Assembly: GCA_963738665.1 (NCBI GenBank)
Contig: CAVTXL010000017.1
Location: 186,001 to 250,000 of the forward strand
Source: JABDGM01 sp963738665
GTDB taxonomy: Bacteria > Planctomycetota > Planctomycetia > Pirellulales > Lacipirellulaceae
Reading direction: 5' to 3'
Length of the DNA: 64,000 nucleotides
The notes under the pieces were generated by a model. It was not told the DNA's origin, did no database searches, and saw only the letters and a list, made by a program, of their open reading frames with translations. The position numbers and the translations under genes are program-made. Below are positions 34,856-45,187 of the stretch, piece after piece; positions within the stretch are counted from its first letter, which is position 1; each line of letters begins with the position of its first letter.

Positions 34856-35452
34856 GCGGTCCTCACCGTCAGCGCGTTGTGTAACTATTTGAGGGCGGCC
34901 GATTCGCCGAGCGCGGCACAAGCGCGGCCTGGTTCACTGCGCGGCGATCGGGCCGCGCAAAGAAATGACCCCGCACATTGCGTCGTCACGGGAATGCCGT
35001 GGTGCTAAACTGCCCAAGTGATGAGTTTGGCGATAAGGATCGAGGCATGAGGGACAAGGCAGCCGAAGGACGGGTGACGCCGGCAGCGGCCGCCATCGAA
35101 AAGGTAGGTCACAACTTGCTGGGCGGCAAATCGCGAGCGGCGATCGTTCAAAGTTGATCTCGGCGGTCGGCGCAACTCGAACAACCGTTATGATGGGCGC
35201 GAACGACTGCCGCCACAAATCCGGCTCAGGTTGCACGAAATGGGCCCAAAGCCATGAAGACCAACCGCGGGCACCGGCTCGCCGGCCGCGTTGAGCCGCT
35301 GTGGGGATGCATTGTCGTCGCCCTGATTGTCGACGCCGTGCCAATCGCAGCTACATTTCTGCGGCTCAGGCGGGTATCTGCCCGCGACAAACCGCTGAAC
35401 GCGGCCGGACGCGCGAATCGCGCAGTTTTGTCCAGACGAGTTCGCCGCGGCC
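34856..35452. other. Intergenic region, no gene recognised
   Basis: About 600 bases between the coiled-coil gene and the end of asnS, both on the minus strand. Open frames here give low-complexity translations without domains. No tRNA or terminator was seen. Confidence 0.5.
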
Positions 35453-36855
35453 TCAAAACTCCGCGTTCCCCGGCGTCCGCGGAAAGGGAACCACATCGCG
35501 GATGTTGGTCATGCCGGTCACGAACTGGATCATCCGCTCTAGCCCCAGGCCGAAGCCGGAGTGGGGCACCGTGCCGAACCGCCGCAGGTCGAGGTACCAC
35601 CAGTAATCGGCCACGTTCAGGCCCTGCTCGGCCATCCGCGCCTCCAGCACGTTCAGCCGCTCTTCGCGCTGGCTGCCGCCGATGATCTCGCCCACACCTG
35701 GCACCAGCACGTCCATCGCCCGCACCGTTTTGCCGCCGTCGTTGACGCGCATGTAGAACGGCTTGATCGCTGCCGGATAATCGAACAAGATCAGCGGCTC
35801 GCCGAGTTTTTCTTCGGTGAGGAAGCGCTCGTGCTCGGCCTGCAGGTCGTGGCCCCACTCGACCGGGAATTCAAACTGCTTACCGGACGACTTCAGCACG
35901 TCAATCGCTTCGGTGTAACTCAGTCGGCGGAATTCGCTGCTCGGCCACGTGCCGCAGCCGTTCGATGGCTGCCTTGTCAACGTGCTCGGCGAAGAATCGC
36001 AGGTCCTCGTCGCAATCCGTCAGCACGTCGCTGCAGATGCGCTTTAGGAACCGCTCGGCCAGGGCCATGTTGTCGGTGAGCCCGAAGAAGGCAGCCTCGG
36101 GCTCGACCATCCAAAACTCGGCCAGGTGGCGCGTCGTGTTCGAGTTTTCGGCGCGAAAGGTGGGACCAAACGTGTAGATCTTGCTCAGGGCCGTGGCGAA
36201 GATTTCACCTTCGAGCTGGCCGGAGACGGTGAGGTACGCCGGCCGATGGAAAAAGTCCTGCGTGTAGTCGATCTCGCCCTTGTCGGTCCGCGGCGGCTGG
36301 GCCGGGTCGAGCGTTGAGACGCGGAACATGGCCCCGGCCCCTTCGCAATCGCTGGCCGTGATGATCGGCGTGTTGATGAACAGGAAGCCTTCGCCCTGAA
36401 AAAAGTCGTGGATCGATCGGCAGATGCGATTGCGCAGCGCGGGCGATCGCGCCAAACGTATTCGTCCGCGGCCGGAGGTGGGCCCACTCCCGCAGCTTCT
36501 CGAACGAGTGCCGCTTCTTCTGCAACGGGTACTGCTCGGGGTCGGCCCAGCCATGAACGATGATCTCGCGGGCGAGCACCTCAGTCGCCTGCCCCTTGCC
36601 GCCCGACTCTTTCACTTCCCCGCGCACGGTGACGCTGCAGCCCGGAGCGAGCTGCTTCACTTCGCTCTCATAGTTCGGCAGTTTTGCATCGGCGATGACC
36701 TGGACGTTCGCCAGGCAGGAGCCGTCATTGAGCTCTAGAAAGCTGAAGCCGCCCTTGGAATCGCGGCGAGTACGGATCCAGCCGTGGAGGGTGGCCGGCC
36801 GACCGATCGAAGTAGCGGTACGCGCTTCGTTTACTGTAATCGTGTCAGTTGCCAT
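35453..36855 (-). CDS. asnS: Asparaginyl-tRNA synthetase, two frameshifts
   Basis: A class II aminoacyl-tRNA synthetase of the AspRS/AsnRS group that charges tRNA-Asn. The first frame has the OB-fold anticodon-binding domain (ATLHGWIRTRRDSKGGFSFL). Near 36435 the frame shifts to one with motif 1 (DFFQGEGFLFINTPIITASD), FGPTFRAENSNTTRHLAEFW (motif 2) and ALAERFLKRICSDVL. Near 35943 it shifts again to VPFPRTPGNAEF, with motif 3 in GFGLGLERMIQFVTG. FRAENSNTTRHLAEFWMVE is the asparagine-type motif. Joined length is about 466 residues, normal for the family. The gene is essential; the two one-base shifts are most likely assembly errors. Confidence 0.9.
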
Positions 36856-36991
36856 GATGCCACAATTCTATGGTGCGCTTGATATCGCTCGTTTTCGCAA
36901 TTATACTTGCGTTCGCAATACTCCGGCAATCCCGCAAGGCTACGAGACTTAGCGCTCCAAGGTAGGCAGATTTTGAGCGTGAACCTGCCTA

Positions 36992-37405
36992 CTAGCCGAC
37001 AATCGCGTCCGCCTCAATCTCAATCAGCGCCGCGTCGTCGATCAAGCGGGTGACTTCCACGATCGTCGTGGCCGGGCGGATGTCTTTGAACACCTCGCCA
37101 TGCACGCGGGCGACCGCTTTCCATTGGCTGACGTCGGTGACGAACATCCGCGTGCGGATGACCTGTTCGAGTTTGCCGCCCAGCGCCTCGACGGCCGCCC
37201 GGATGATGGCCAGCGAGCGGGCCGTCTGGTCGGCAATGTCGGGCGCATAGGTGCCGTCGGCGTTGATGCCCACTGTGCCGGTGACGGCAATCGTGTTGCC
37301 GCTGCGGACGGCTCGGCTATAGCCCATGATGGGTTCCCATTTCGAGCCGCTGGAGGCCGTGCGGCGACCGGCCCGATCTGCGACGGAGATTTTTATGTCA
37401 TCCAT
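36992..37405 (-). CDS. RidA/YjgF family protein
   Basis: The 137-residue product has the YjgF/Rid fold: YSRAVRSGNTIAVTGTVGIN, QTARSLAIIRAAVEALGG and the signature IRTRMFVTDVSQW with PATTIVEVTRLIDDAALIEI. RidA enzymes hydrolyse reactive enamine/imine intermediates from pyridoxal-phosphate enzymes; the Arg in IRTRMF is part of the substrate site. It is of the longer subgroup, so activity is not certain. The start is set at 37405 because of GAGG upstream; a longer frame reaches 37453. Confidence 0.85.
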   Translation of the reverse strand: MDDIKISVADRAGRRTASSGSKWEPIMGYSRAVRSGNTIAVTGTVGINADGTYAPDIADQTARSLAIIRAAVEALGGKLEQVIRTRMFVTDVSQWKAVARVHGEVFKDIRPATTIVEVTRLIDDAALIEIEADAIVG

Positions 37406-37656
37406 TTGGGACCTCGTTTGAGAAAGTTGTTCCCTCTGGCTTGCCGTCGACACTCTTTGACATCAGAGGGTTTACGTCACTTATGCGACGATAGGCGCCT
37501 GGTGGGCCCGGGCGTCAAGATGTTGCGGCGCTCCTGAATTCCTCATGAAACTCGATAGAAAAACTTGCCCTCAATCGCAGGCCCAATTATAGTGCGAACT
37601 TTGGCGGGTCTGCACTTCCACTTTCAAGGAAAGCATCGTAAACGAGAGAAGGAGTC

Positions 37657-38448
37657 ATGATGGGCAAGCGGGTTTTCGTCGTTTTGGGGGCGGTTTCTTT
37701 CGTTTTGGGCTTGGTCTCGGTCAGCAATGCGTCCATTTCCTACGACGCCACGCTGTCGAGCAACGCAATCTACGGCGCGGGAAACTCGAACATTTTGTTC
37801 ACCGTCGATCGAGAGGGCGATTTGGAACTTGGTTTGCGGGCGCATACACGCTATCCCACACCGCTGGACGACGCGGCACGCGTGCTGAGCCAAAGTAATG
37901 GCACGTACGGCAGTTTTGAAGCTCAAGGATACACGTCAGGCGGTGCGCCGGGCGGGCCAAGAGGAAGTTGGAACTTTGATTGGTCGATCAATACAAATTC
38001 ATCCGGTATGGGCAGCGACAACGTCAACGCCTACACATACCTGCTCGAAGTGGACTTCGATCCGACATTGGGGCACAGCTTCACATCGTTTGATCCGGTG
38101 TTTCCGCCGTTCGCGTTCCCCGACAATTCTTACGGCAATAACTCAACGCCAAATGACGGCAGTGCGCCGGAGGGTGATGCGGCAACGTATGCCAGCACGA
38201 ATAACGTCGTACAAAACTCCACGAATCTTGCCTTTCTGCCTGGTGTACCGGCCTTCGATCCCACGGCCGATGGCGTCTACACGATCCGCCTCTCGGCACT
38301 AATTCCGAGAACGGGCGTTTTGGCCGGCTCGGTCGATATTGATGTCGTCGTAGGCGCCGGCGCCCCAGTGCCGGAAGCGACATCATTCGCCATTTGGGGT
38401 CTGCTCGGGCTCGTGGGCGGCGGCCTTACCTGGAGTCGTGCCCGGTAA
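37657..38448 (+). CDS. PEP-CTERM secreted protein
   Basis: The 263-residue product has a signal peptide (VFVVLGAVSFVLGLVSVSNA), an exported body without known domain and a C-terminal sorting signal VPEATSFAIWGLLGLVGGG followed by a basic tail (TWSRAR). This VPExT variant should be processed by an exosortase, anchoring or releasing the protein at the cell envelope or matrix. The body is rich in Asn, Gly, Ser and Asp (LSSNAIYGAG and NSYGNNSTPN stretches). GAGAAGGAG precedes ATG 37657. It is followed by a terminator, so it is a single-gene unit. Intact. Confidence 0.8.
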   Translation: MMGKRVFVVLGAVSFVLGLVSVSNASISYDATLSSNAIYGAGNSNILFTVDREGDLELGLRAHTRYPTPLDDAARVLSQSNGTYGSFEAQGYTSGGAPGGPRGSWNFDWSINTNSSGMGSDNVNAYTYLLEVDFDPTLGHSFTSFDPVFPPFAFPDNSYGNNSTPNDGSAPEGDAATYASTNNVVQNSTNLAFLPGVPAFDPTADGVYTIRLSALIPRTGVLAGSVDIDVVVGAGAPVPEATSFAIWGLLGLVGGGLTWSRAR

Positions 38449-38476
38449 GCCCTGAGGATCCCAGCTCAAAATTGAA

Positions 38477-38534
38477 CGGAGCCAGCGTTCTGCGGCTGTT
38501 CATGCAGCCCAGGGACACTGGCTCCGATTTTTTT
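38477..38534 (+). terminator. Intrinsic terminator after PEP-CTERM gene
   Basis: A 9-bp stem CGGAGCCAG (38477-38485) / CTGGCTCCG (38518-38526) is followed by ATTTTTTT. The 32-base loop contains a second small stem (GGCTG/CAGCC). It lies 29 bases after the stop, between two converging genes. Confidence 0.8.
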
Positions 38535-38599
38535 GGCACGCTTCAATTAACTCAATTGACTGGCAACCAGTGAATTGCGACGCCGCGATCGACAGGTAA

Positions 38600-39652
38600 T
38601 CAATGGAATCCACTCGCCGCCAGCCACCGCTCGGCGTCGAGCGCCGCCATGCAGCCCGTGCCGGCCGAGGTGATTGCCTGGCGGTAGTAGTCGTCGGCCA
38701 CGTCGCCGGCGGCGAAGACGCCCTCGACGCTCGTCGCCGAGCGAAACGGCTGCGTCCACTTGATATAGCCCTTGTCGCTCAAGGCGACCTGGCCCTTGAG
38801 AAAGTCTGTGTTCGGCGTATGGCCGATCGCCAGAAACACGCCGCTGGCCGCGAGTTCGCGCGGCTTCTCGCCCGCGGTGCTTGTCAGTCGCACGCCGGTG
38901 ACACCCCCCTTGTCGTCGCCTAGAACCTCGTCGAGCGCCTGATTCCATTCCATCTTGATCTTGGGGTTGCCGAGCGCTCGCTCTTGCATGATCATACTGG
39001 CCCGCAGCGCATCGCGGCGGTGGACCATGTGCACGCGGGATGCGTACTTGGTGAGAAACGTAGCCTCTTCGACGGCCGAATCGCCGCCGCCGACCACGAC
39101 CAGCGGTTTGTTGCGAAAGCGGGGCAGTGCGCCATCGCAGACGGCGCACGCGCTGACGCCACGGTTCTTATACGTCTCCTCCGAAGGAAGCCCCAGGTAA
39201 TTCGCCCGGGCGCCGGTCGCGACGATCACTGTATGCGCCAGATGCTGTTGCCCCTCACGAGTGCGAACGGTGAATGGCCGCTTTTGCAGATCGGCGGCGA
39301 CGACGTCGTCGGTGACGATTCGCGTGCCGAAGTTCACCGCCTGCTGCCGCATCAGCTCCATGAGCTCCGGGCCGGTGACGGCGTGCTTGTGATCGACTAC
39401 GTTCATGTACTGGAACCGCTCGCGATCAATGGCCGTTTCCAGGAACTTGTGCAGCTCGCCCGCGGGGAAACCAGCGTAGTTTTCGACCTCGGTCGTCAGG
39501 GCGAGCTGCCCGAGCGGCAGAGTCCCGCTGAGTCGGTTCTCTTCGGTGATCGCCCCCTCGAACACCAGCGGCTGCAGTTCCGCCCGCGCCGCATAGATGG
39601 CGGCCGACCAGCCGGCGGGCCCGCTGCCGATGATGATCACTTTCTCAGTCAC
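38600..39652 (-). CDS. trxB: Thioredoxin reductase
   Basis: The 350-residue NADPH-dependent flavoenzyme that reduces thioredoxin. The FAD motif VIIIGSGPAGWSAAIYAARA starts the protein, the redox-active disulfide is CAVC (residues 169 and 172), and the NADPH motif VVVGGGDSAVEEATFL follows. The C-terminal FAD motif is GVFAAGDVADDYYRQAITSA. Length is slightly above the family's 310-330 because of a short C-terminal extension. Intact, and convergent with the PEP-CTERM gene. Confidence 0.93.
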   Translation of the reverse strand: MTEKVIIIGSGPAGWSAAIYAARAELQPLVFEGAITEENRLSGTLPLGQLALTTEVENYAGFPAGELHKFLETAIDRERFQYMNVVDHKHAVTGPELMELMRQQAVNFGTRIVTDDVVAADLQKRPFTVRTREGQQHLAHTVIVATGARANYLGLPSEETYKNRGVSACAVCDGALPRFRNKPLVVVGGGDSAVEEATFLTKYASRVHMVHRRDALRASMIMQERALGNPKIKMEWNQALDEVLGDDKGGVTGVRLTSTAGEKPRELAASGVFLAIGHTPNTDFLKGQVALSDKGYIKWTQPFRSATSVEGVFAAGDVADDYYRQAITSAGTGCMAALDAERWLAASGFH

Positions 39653-39811
39653 AACCAGGTCCTCGCCAAAAAAAGGGATGGTTCGAGGCGGAATTATAGA
39701 TCATCGCAAGCGACGGTCCAACGGCTCCGCTTGCACCGTCGGTTGGCCGCCGCTAAGGTGAAGATGGGCAGGGCCATTTTCCCGGCACTGCGGGCGTCCG
39801 GAGCAGCTCCC

Positions 39812-41753
39812 ATGAACTCCCTGTGGCTCATCCTCGGCTCCTTTGCCGCGTTCGCGGTGGCCTATCGCTACTACGGCGCATTTCTGGCCGCGCAGCGTCG
39901 CCATGCTCGATGATCGAAGGCCCACGCCCGCACATCGCTTGCGCGACGGGTGCGATTACCATCCGACGAACAGATTGGTGCTGTTCGGCCACCATTTCGC
40001 TGCGATTGCCGGCCCGGGCCCCCTGATCGGCCCGGTGCTGGCCGCGCAATGGGGCTTTGCGCCGGGCTTCGTTTGGATCGTGCTCGGCGCCTGCCTGGCC
40101 GGCGCTGTCCACGACTTTGTGATCCTGTGGGCGTCGGTCCGGCAGCGGGGACTGAGCTTGCCCAAGATCGCCCGCGAGACAATCGGCCCCATCTCCGGCG
40201 TGACGACGAGTATCGCCACACTCTTCATCATCATTTGCACGCTCTCGAGCGTGGCGATCGTCGTCGTGAAGGCCCTCTCGGAAAGCTCCTGGGGCATGTT
40301 CACAATTCTCGTAACAATTCCGGCCGCGCTGGTGACGGGCCTGTGGATGTATAAGATTCGTCCGGGCCGGATTGTTGAGGCGTCGGTGATCGGCGTTTCA
40401 TTCGTGATGGCCGGTGTGATTTTCGGCCAGCCGTTTGCGCATTCCGCCTGGGGGCAATGGTTGCTATTCAGCCCGAAAACATTGTCGCTGATGTTGCCGG
40501 TCTACGCCGCTATCGCGTCCATTCTACCGGTGTGGGTGCTGATGTGCCCGCGTGACTATCTATCGAGTTACATGAAAATCGGCGTGATGGCAGTGCTGGG
40601 CGTTGGCATCGTGGTCGCTCATCCGGCGCTGAAGATGCCAGCAACGACGACGTTCGTGTCGGGTGGCGGGCCGGTGATCAGCGGGCCGTTATGGCCGTTT
40701 GTGTGCATCGTGATCATGTGCGGCGCTATTTCGGGCTTTCACTCGCTGATTGCGTCCGGCACGACGCCCAAGATGATCAACAAGGAATCCGACATTCGGC
40801 CGATCGGTTATGGCGCGATGGTCGTTGAAGGATTTGTCGCCGTCACGGCCCTGGTCGCGGCCTGTGCCCTGGAGCCGGGGGACTATTTCCTGATCAATGC
40901 CGATCAGAAGAACGCGGCGCTGCATGCCAACTATGTTTCGATGACCGAAACACCCGCCGCACAGCTCGGCTTCGACCCGCGGCCGCGCGAGATCGAAATG
41001 CTCGAACAGGGAACCGAAGAGAAGCTCGCCAATCGCACGGGCGGGGCCGTCACGCTGGCCGTTGGCATGGCCAAGGTGTTCGCCGCCGTGCCCGGAATGA
41101 AGACACTGATGGCCTACTGGTACCATTTCGTGATCATGTTCGAGGCCCTGTTTATTTTGACTTTGCTGGAAACGGGCACGCGGGTAGCGCGGTTCGTGTT
41201 TCAGGAGGCATTTGCGTCGTTCGGCGGCCAAGAGGAGCTGCCCGAAACGCCAGCGACGCAATACGCGCCAGATGGAAGCGGCGATTCGCACGAGGTCCGG
41301 CCGATGCGTCGGCCGCACTGGGGCGTCAATGTCCTGATGAGCGTAGTCGTGTGCGCCGCGTGGGGCTACCTGCTGTATGTGGGCACGCTCGACACTTTGT
41401 GGCGTATGCTCGGGATTGCCAATCAGCTCCTGGCGGCGATCGCCCTGGCCGTCGGAACGACCTACCTGCTGCTGCACGCGCCCAAACGCCGCTACGCGCT
41501 CTGCACCGGGATTCCGTTTGTGTTTGTATTCTTCACGGTGATGACGGCCGGTGTGCTGAGTGTCCGCGGCTGGTGGGCTCACGACATTCCCGCGGCGCCA
41601 CCGGAACAAGCATTTCTGCTAAGGCTGCTCTGCATCCTGGCGTCGATCATGCTGGCGTTGACCGTCTTGATTACCGCCGACGCGGCGCGGCGTTGGATCG
41701 GGATTCTTTCCGGCCCGGTTCGGACCCGGGGCGAGGCCGCGGAAGCTTCCTGA
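39812..41753 (+). CDS. cstA: Carbon starvation protein CstA, one frameshift
   Basis: A peptide/pyruvate transporter-like protein induced by starvation in enterobacteria. The first frame begins MNSLWLILGSFAAFAVAYRY then YGAFLAAQ; near 39895 the frame shifts and continues TPAHRLRDGCDYHPTNRLVLFGHHFAAIAG, the CstA signature. Multiple membrane segments follow (VTTSIATLFIIICTLSSVAIV; FTILVTIPAALVTGLWMY; VIVSFVMAGVIFGQPF-type). Joined length is about 645 residues. A one-base shift near the N-terminus is enough to explain the break. The gene stands alone, convergent with fliM. Confidence 0.87.
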
Positions 41754-41778
41754 GTACGACCGGGGATTGAGTCACACG

Positions 41779-41812
41779 CGAGTAGGACGGACAGGATTGT
41801 CCGTCCTACTCG
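41779..41812. terminator. Perfect 15-bp hairpin between convergent genes
   Basis: CGAGTAGGACGGACA, loop GGAT, TGTCCGTCCTACTCG. It lies between the cstA stop (41753) and the fliM stop (41858), so it could stop transcription from both sides, though no T-tract is present. Related sequence occurs near 22172 and near 16815-16860, so it is also a dispersed repeat. Confidence 0.6.
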
Positions 41813-41857
41813 CAATTTATCTTCCGCCACGGATGCGCGGGAACGCGATCAAGATCC

Positions 41858-42857
41858 TCATTGCGGCCCCGCGATCGGCCCCATCACTTGAATCGCCTTG
41901 TGGCCCTTGAAGGCCCCCGGCTGGGCGTGGAATTTGGGCCGCCCTTCGACCGACACGATCAGCGGCCGCTGAATATCCTTTTCCGTGTTGATGATGTCGC
42001 CGACCCGCAGTCCGATCAGATCGGACGTGGAGATGTTCGTTTCCGCCAGGTCGACGACCACCTCAACCAGCGAGCCGGCAAGTTGGCCGCCGATTTGGCG
42101 GAGTGTTTCCGGCGTGCCCGAACGTTTGCCGTAGCTGACCCAACTGTTCGACGTCAGTCGCGTGCTGATGCGCTCGATCGCATTGAACGGGATGCACAGG
42201 TTCATCATTCCCCGCGACTCGCCGATCGCCAGTTCGAAGCTGGAGAGGACTACCACTTCGTTCGGCGGCACGATTTGCACGAGCTGCGGATTGCTCTCGA
42301 CGCGGTCGATCGAAAGATTCAGCTCAACGACGTTTTCCCAGGCGTGCTTCAGCTCATTGCAGAAGAGGTCGGTGATCCGCGACACGAGGCGCAGCTCGAT
42401 TTCGGTCAGCGGGCGGCGCTGCGGTGTGGCCGGGTCGCTGCCGCCGCCGAGCAGGCGATCGATGATCGGGAACAAAAGCGACAGATTGATGTCGAGAATC
42501 AACTGTCCCTCGAGGGGGCTGGCGTTGATCAGATTGAAGCAGGTCGGGCTCTCCAAGCTGAAAACGAATTCGCTGTAAGTAAGCTGGTCGACGCTGGTGA
42601 GCTTCAGTTCGACGATCGAGCGCAACAGGGCCGACAGGGCCGCGCCGAAGTTGCGGCCGAAGCTTTCGTGCATCGTCTGCAGCGAGCCGCATTTGCTCTT
42701 TGCCGACGCGTTCGGGCCGCTTGAAATCGTAGGGCGAGACTTTGTCGCGATTGCGAGGCCGGCCTGCCGAAACGTCGCCCGCGGCATCTGGCTCGCGCTC
42801 ATCCATGGCGCTTAGCAAACTCTCGACTTCGGCCTGGCTGAGAACGTCGTTGCTCAT
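41858..42857 (-). CDS. fliM: Flagellar motor switch protein FliM, one frameshift
   Basis: FliM forms the C ring of the flagellar motor and binds CheY-P. The first frame has the N-terminal segment MSNDVLSQAEVESLLSAMDE (CheY-binding peptide) and then KVSPYDFKRPERVGKEQ. Near 42695 the frame shifts to SLQTMHESFGRNFGAALSAL and runs through the CheC-like middle domain to a SpoA/FliN-type C-terminus (LRVGDIINTEKDIQRPLIVS, then FHAQPGAFKGHKAIQVMG). Joined length is about 332 residues, as expected. GGGAG precedes the ATG at 42857. No other flagellar gene is in the window, so it is either separated from its operon or part of a reduced set. Confidence 0.88.
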
Positions 42858-42881
42858 GTCGCACTCCCTTGCGAGTTCAAG

Positions 42882-42910
42882 CTCGTTCCCACGCTCTGAG
42901 TGGAAACGAG
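42882..42910. repeat. Dispersed palindrome (CTCGTTCCCACGCTCTG family)
   Basis: CTCGTTCCCACGCTCTGAGTGGAAACGAG, 29 bases, between fliM and proA. Same family as 11415-11440, 49648-49676, 54208-54237 and about 54321-54347. Confidence 0.8.
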
Positions 42911-42916
42911 GTTCAG

Positions 42917-44191
42917 CTATTCCCTCACCTGCCCCTCTCCGTACACCACGTATTTGTAGCTGGTCAGCTCTTCCAGCCCGCACGGGCCGCGGGCGTGGAA
43001 TTTATCGGTGCTGATGCCGATTTCCGCGCCTAGGCCGAACTCGCCGCCGTCGTTGAACCGCGTGCTGGCGTTGATCATCACGGCTGCGCTATCGACGCGT
43101 TTCGCGAATTGGCGGGCCGCCGCTTCGTCTCTGGTCACGATCGCATCCGTGTGGTGTGAACCAAAGTGCTCGATGTGCTTGACTGCCTCATCGAGTGATC
43201 CCACAACCCGGCAAGAGAGAATCGGTCCCAAATACTCGGCCGCGTAATCTGCATCGCTCGCCGGTTTCGCTTTGCCAATCAACTCACAAGTCACCGCATC
43301 GCCGCGAATTTCAACCCCGCGCTGCGTTAGCTCACGGCCAATCGCCGGCAGGAACTCGCCTGCCGCGTCGGCGTGGACGACGAGCGACTCGGCCGCGTTG
43401 CAGACGCCCATTCGCTGGCACTTGCTGTTCAGGACGATCGCGCGGGCCATGTCGAGATCGGCGGTTGCGTCTATGTAGACGTGGCAGTTGCCCGTGTAGT
43501 GCTTGATCACGGGCATGCGGGCCTCGGCCGCGACGCGGCGGATGAGCGCTTCGCCGCCGCGTGGGATCGCCAAATCGATGTATTGCGGAAGTGCGAGGAA
43601 CTTGCCGACCGCGGCCCGATCCGTCGTGCTCACCAGCTGCACCGCGTCGGTCGGCACGCCCACCTCCCCAGCCGCCTCCAGGAGCACGTCCACAATCTCA
43701 CGGCTCGACTGCTGGGCTTCTTTTCCGCCGCGGAGGATCACCGCGTTGCCCGATTTCACGCAGATCGCCGCCGCGTCGGCCGTCACGTTGGGACGCGATT
43801 CATAGATGAAAAACACCACGCCCAGCGGAACGCGGACCTTGTCGATCACCAGGCCGTTCGGCCGCTTCGTGGTGCGGATCACTTCGCCGACCGGGTCCTG
43901 GAGTGAGGCCACTTGTTCCAGCCCGGCGGCGATCGTCTTGATGCGGGCCGGCGTCAGCCGCAGGCGGTCGACCTGAGCGTCGGTCAGACCGTAGCCGGGC
44001 GCCGCGGCCACGTCATGAGCATTCGCCTCGGCGATGCGTGCCGATTGCTCGCGGAGCAGGGCCGCCGCCCGGCGGAGCCAACCATTCTTAATGTCGGTCG
44101 ATAGCGTCGCGAGCTCGATCAACGCGCACTTGGCGCGAGCGGACACGTCGGCACAGTAGCGATCAAGATCAAGCTGCTCGGCCACGGCCAT
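42917..44191 (-). CDS. proA: Gamma-glutamyl phosphate reductase
   Basis: The 424-residue NADPH-dependent enzyme converts gamma-glutamyl phosphate to glutamate-5-semialdehyde in proline synthesis. Family hallmarks: RVPLGVVFFIYESRPNVTAD, NAVILRGGKEAQQSS, the catalytic Cys in CQRMGVCNAAESLVVH and the end EIGISTDKFHARGPCGLEEL, then TSYKYV. The length is standard (about 415-425). The purine stretch GAAAGG precedes the ATG at 44191. ProB is not adjacent. Intact. Confidence 0.93.
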   Translation of the reverse strand: MAVAEQLDLDRYCADVSARAKCALIELATLSTDIKNGWLRRAAALLREQSARIAEANAHDVAAAPGYGLTDAQVDRLRLTPARIKTIAAGLEQVASLQDPVGEVIRTTKRPNGLVIDKVRVPLGVVFFIYESRPNVTADAAAICVKSGNAVILRGGKEAQQSSREIVDVLLEAAGEVGVPTDAVQLVSTTDRAAVGKFLALPQYIDLAIPRGGEALIRRVAAEARMPVIKHYTGNCHVYIDATADLDMARAIVLNSKCQRMGVCNAAESLVVHADAAGEFLPAIGRELTQRGVEIRGDAVTCELIGKAKPASDADYAAEYLGPILSCRVVGSLDEAVKHIEHFGSHHTDAIVTRDEAAARQFAKRVDSAAVMINASTRFNDGGEFGLGAEIGISTDKFHARGPCGLEELTSYKYVVYGEGQVRE

Positions 44192-44256
44192 TACCGAAAC
44201 CTTTCACGACGAGTTGAACCCATTAAGTATTAACCAAATCGAGACTTGGGTCAATT

Positions 44257-44342
44257 GTAGTAGGCACGCCCCACGTGCCGTAGTAGCTCGCTGAAAGACG
44301 CGATTCGCACTTCTGCTGGGGCACGCCCAGCGTGCTTGCTAC
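44257..44342. repeat. Inverted repeat of GGCACGCCC-type arms
   Basis: GTAGTAGGCACGCCCCACGTG at the left and GGGGCACGCCCAGCGTGC then TTGCTAC at the right pair imperfectly, between the proA start and the folP stop. It overlaps the last few bases of folP. It is of the dispersed intergenic kind. Confidence 0.55.
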
Positions 44343-45187
44343 GATTCTTGGCGTGACAGCACCTCGACGTGTGCCCGTATATCATGTACCCGCAGGATTT
44401 GCACGCCCTGGGCCGCGAGCGAGCGCGATGTCGCCAGCGTCGCCGCGGCGCGGTCGGCCTCACCGTCGCCGAGCATCCGCCCGAGAAATGACTTCCGCGA
44501 ATGCCCGACGAGAATCGGGCAGCCCAGCTCAAGCAGCGCGCGGCAACGGTTCACCAGCTCGATATTGTGCTCGACCGTCTTGCCGAAACCGATGCCCGGG
44601 TCGAGGCAGATTCTCTCGATGGGCACGCCTGCGGCGATGAGCGCATCGCGGCGGCCTTGCAAGTACGCTCGCACGTCGACCACGACGTCTTGGTAGACCG
44701 GGTTCGCCTGCATCGTTTGCGGAGTGCCACGCATGTGCATCGCAACGACGGCGGCGCCGGTTGCGACCGCCACATCGACCATTTCCGAATCGCCTTGCAG
44801 GGCAGTCACGTCGTTAATGATTTCCGCTCCGGCGTCGATCGCCGCGCGGGCGACAGATGCCTTGCTCGTGTCAATCGAGATGGGTACCTGCGACTGGCGG
44901 GCAAGCTGCGTGACAACCGGCAGCACCCGCCGGAGTTCTTCCTCGGCGCTGACAGGATGGGCGCCGGGCCGCGTGCTTTCGCCGCCGACATCGAGCAGGT
45001 CGGCCCCTTGTGAGAAAAGTTGCAGGCCATGTTCGACCGCTGCGCCGGCCGCATAGTATCGCCCGCCGTCGGAAAAGCTGTCGGGCGTGACGTTGACGAT
45101 GCCCATTAATCGCGGCCGAGGTGGAAGCTCGAGCGTGCGCGTTCGCAATTGCCAGCGGCCGACGCGACTGGAAATCGGTGAGTTCAA
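44339..45187 (-). CDS. folP: Dihydropteroate synthase
   Basis: The 282-residue TIM-barrel enzyme joins p-aminobenzoate to 6-hydroxymethyl-dihydropterin diphosphate in folate synthesis. Signatures present: MGIVNVTPDSFSDGGRY, DVGGESTRPGA, INDVTALQGD, MHMRGTPQTMQ, DPGIGFGKT and VGHSRKSFLG. The length is normal. The start is TTG at 45187 (MNSPISSRVG); its TTGA overlaps the stop of the small gene upstream, suggesting translational coupling. Intact. Confidence 0.93.
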   Translation of the reverse strand: MNSPISSRVGRWQLRTRTLELPPRPRLMGIVNVTPDSFSDGGRYYAAGAAVEHGLQLFSQGADLLDVGGESTRPGAHPVSAEEELRRVLPVVTQLARQSQVPISIDTSKASVARAAIDAGAEIINDVTALQGDSEMVDVAVATGAAVVAMHMRGTPQTMQANPVYQDVVVDVRAYLQGRRDALIAAGVPIERICLDPGIGFGKTVEHNIELVNRCRALLELGCPILVGHSRKSFLGRMLGDGEADRAAATLATSRSLAAQGVQILRVHDIRAHVEVLSRQES

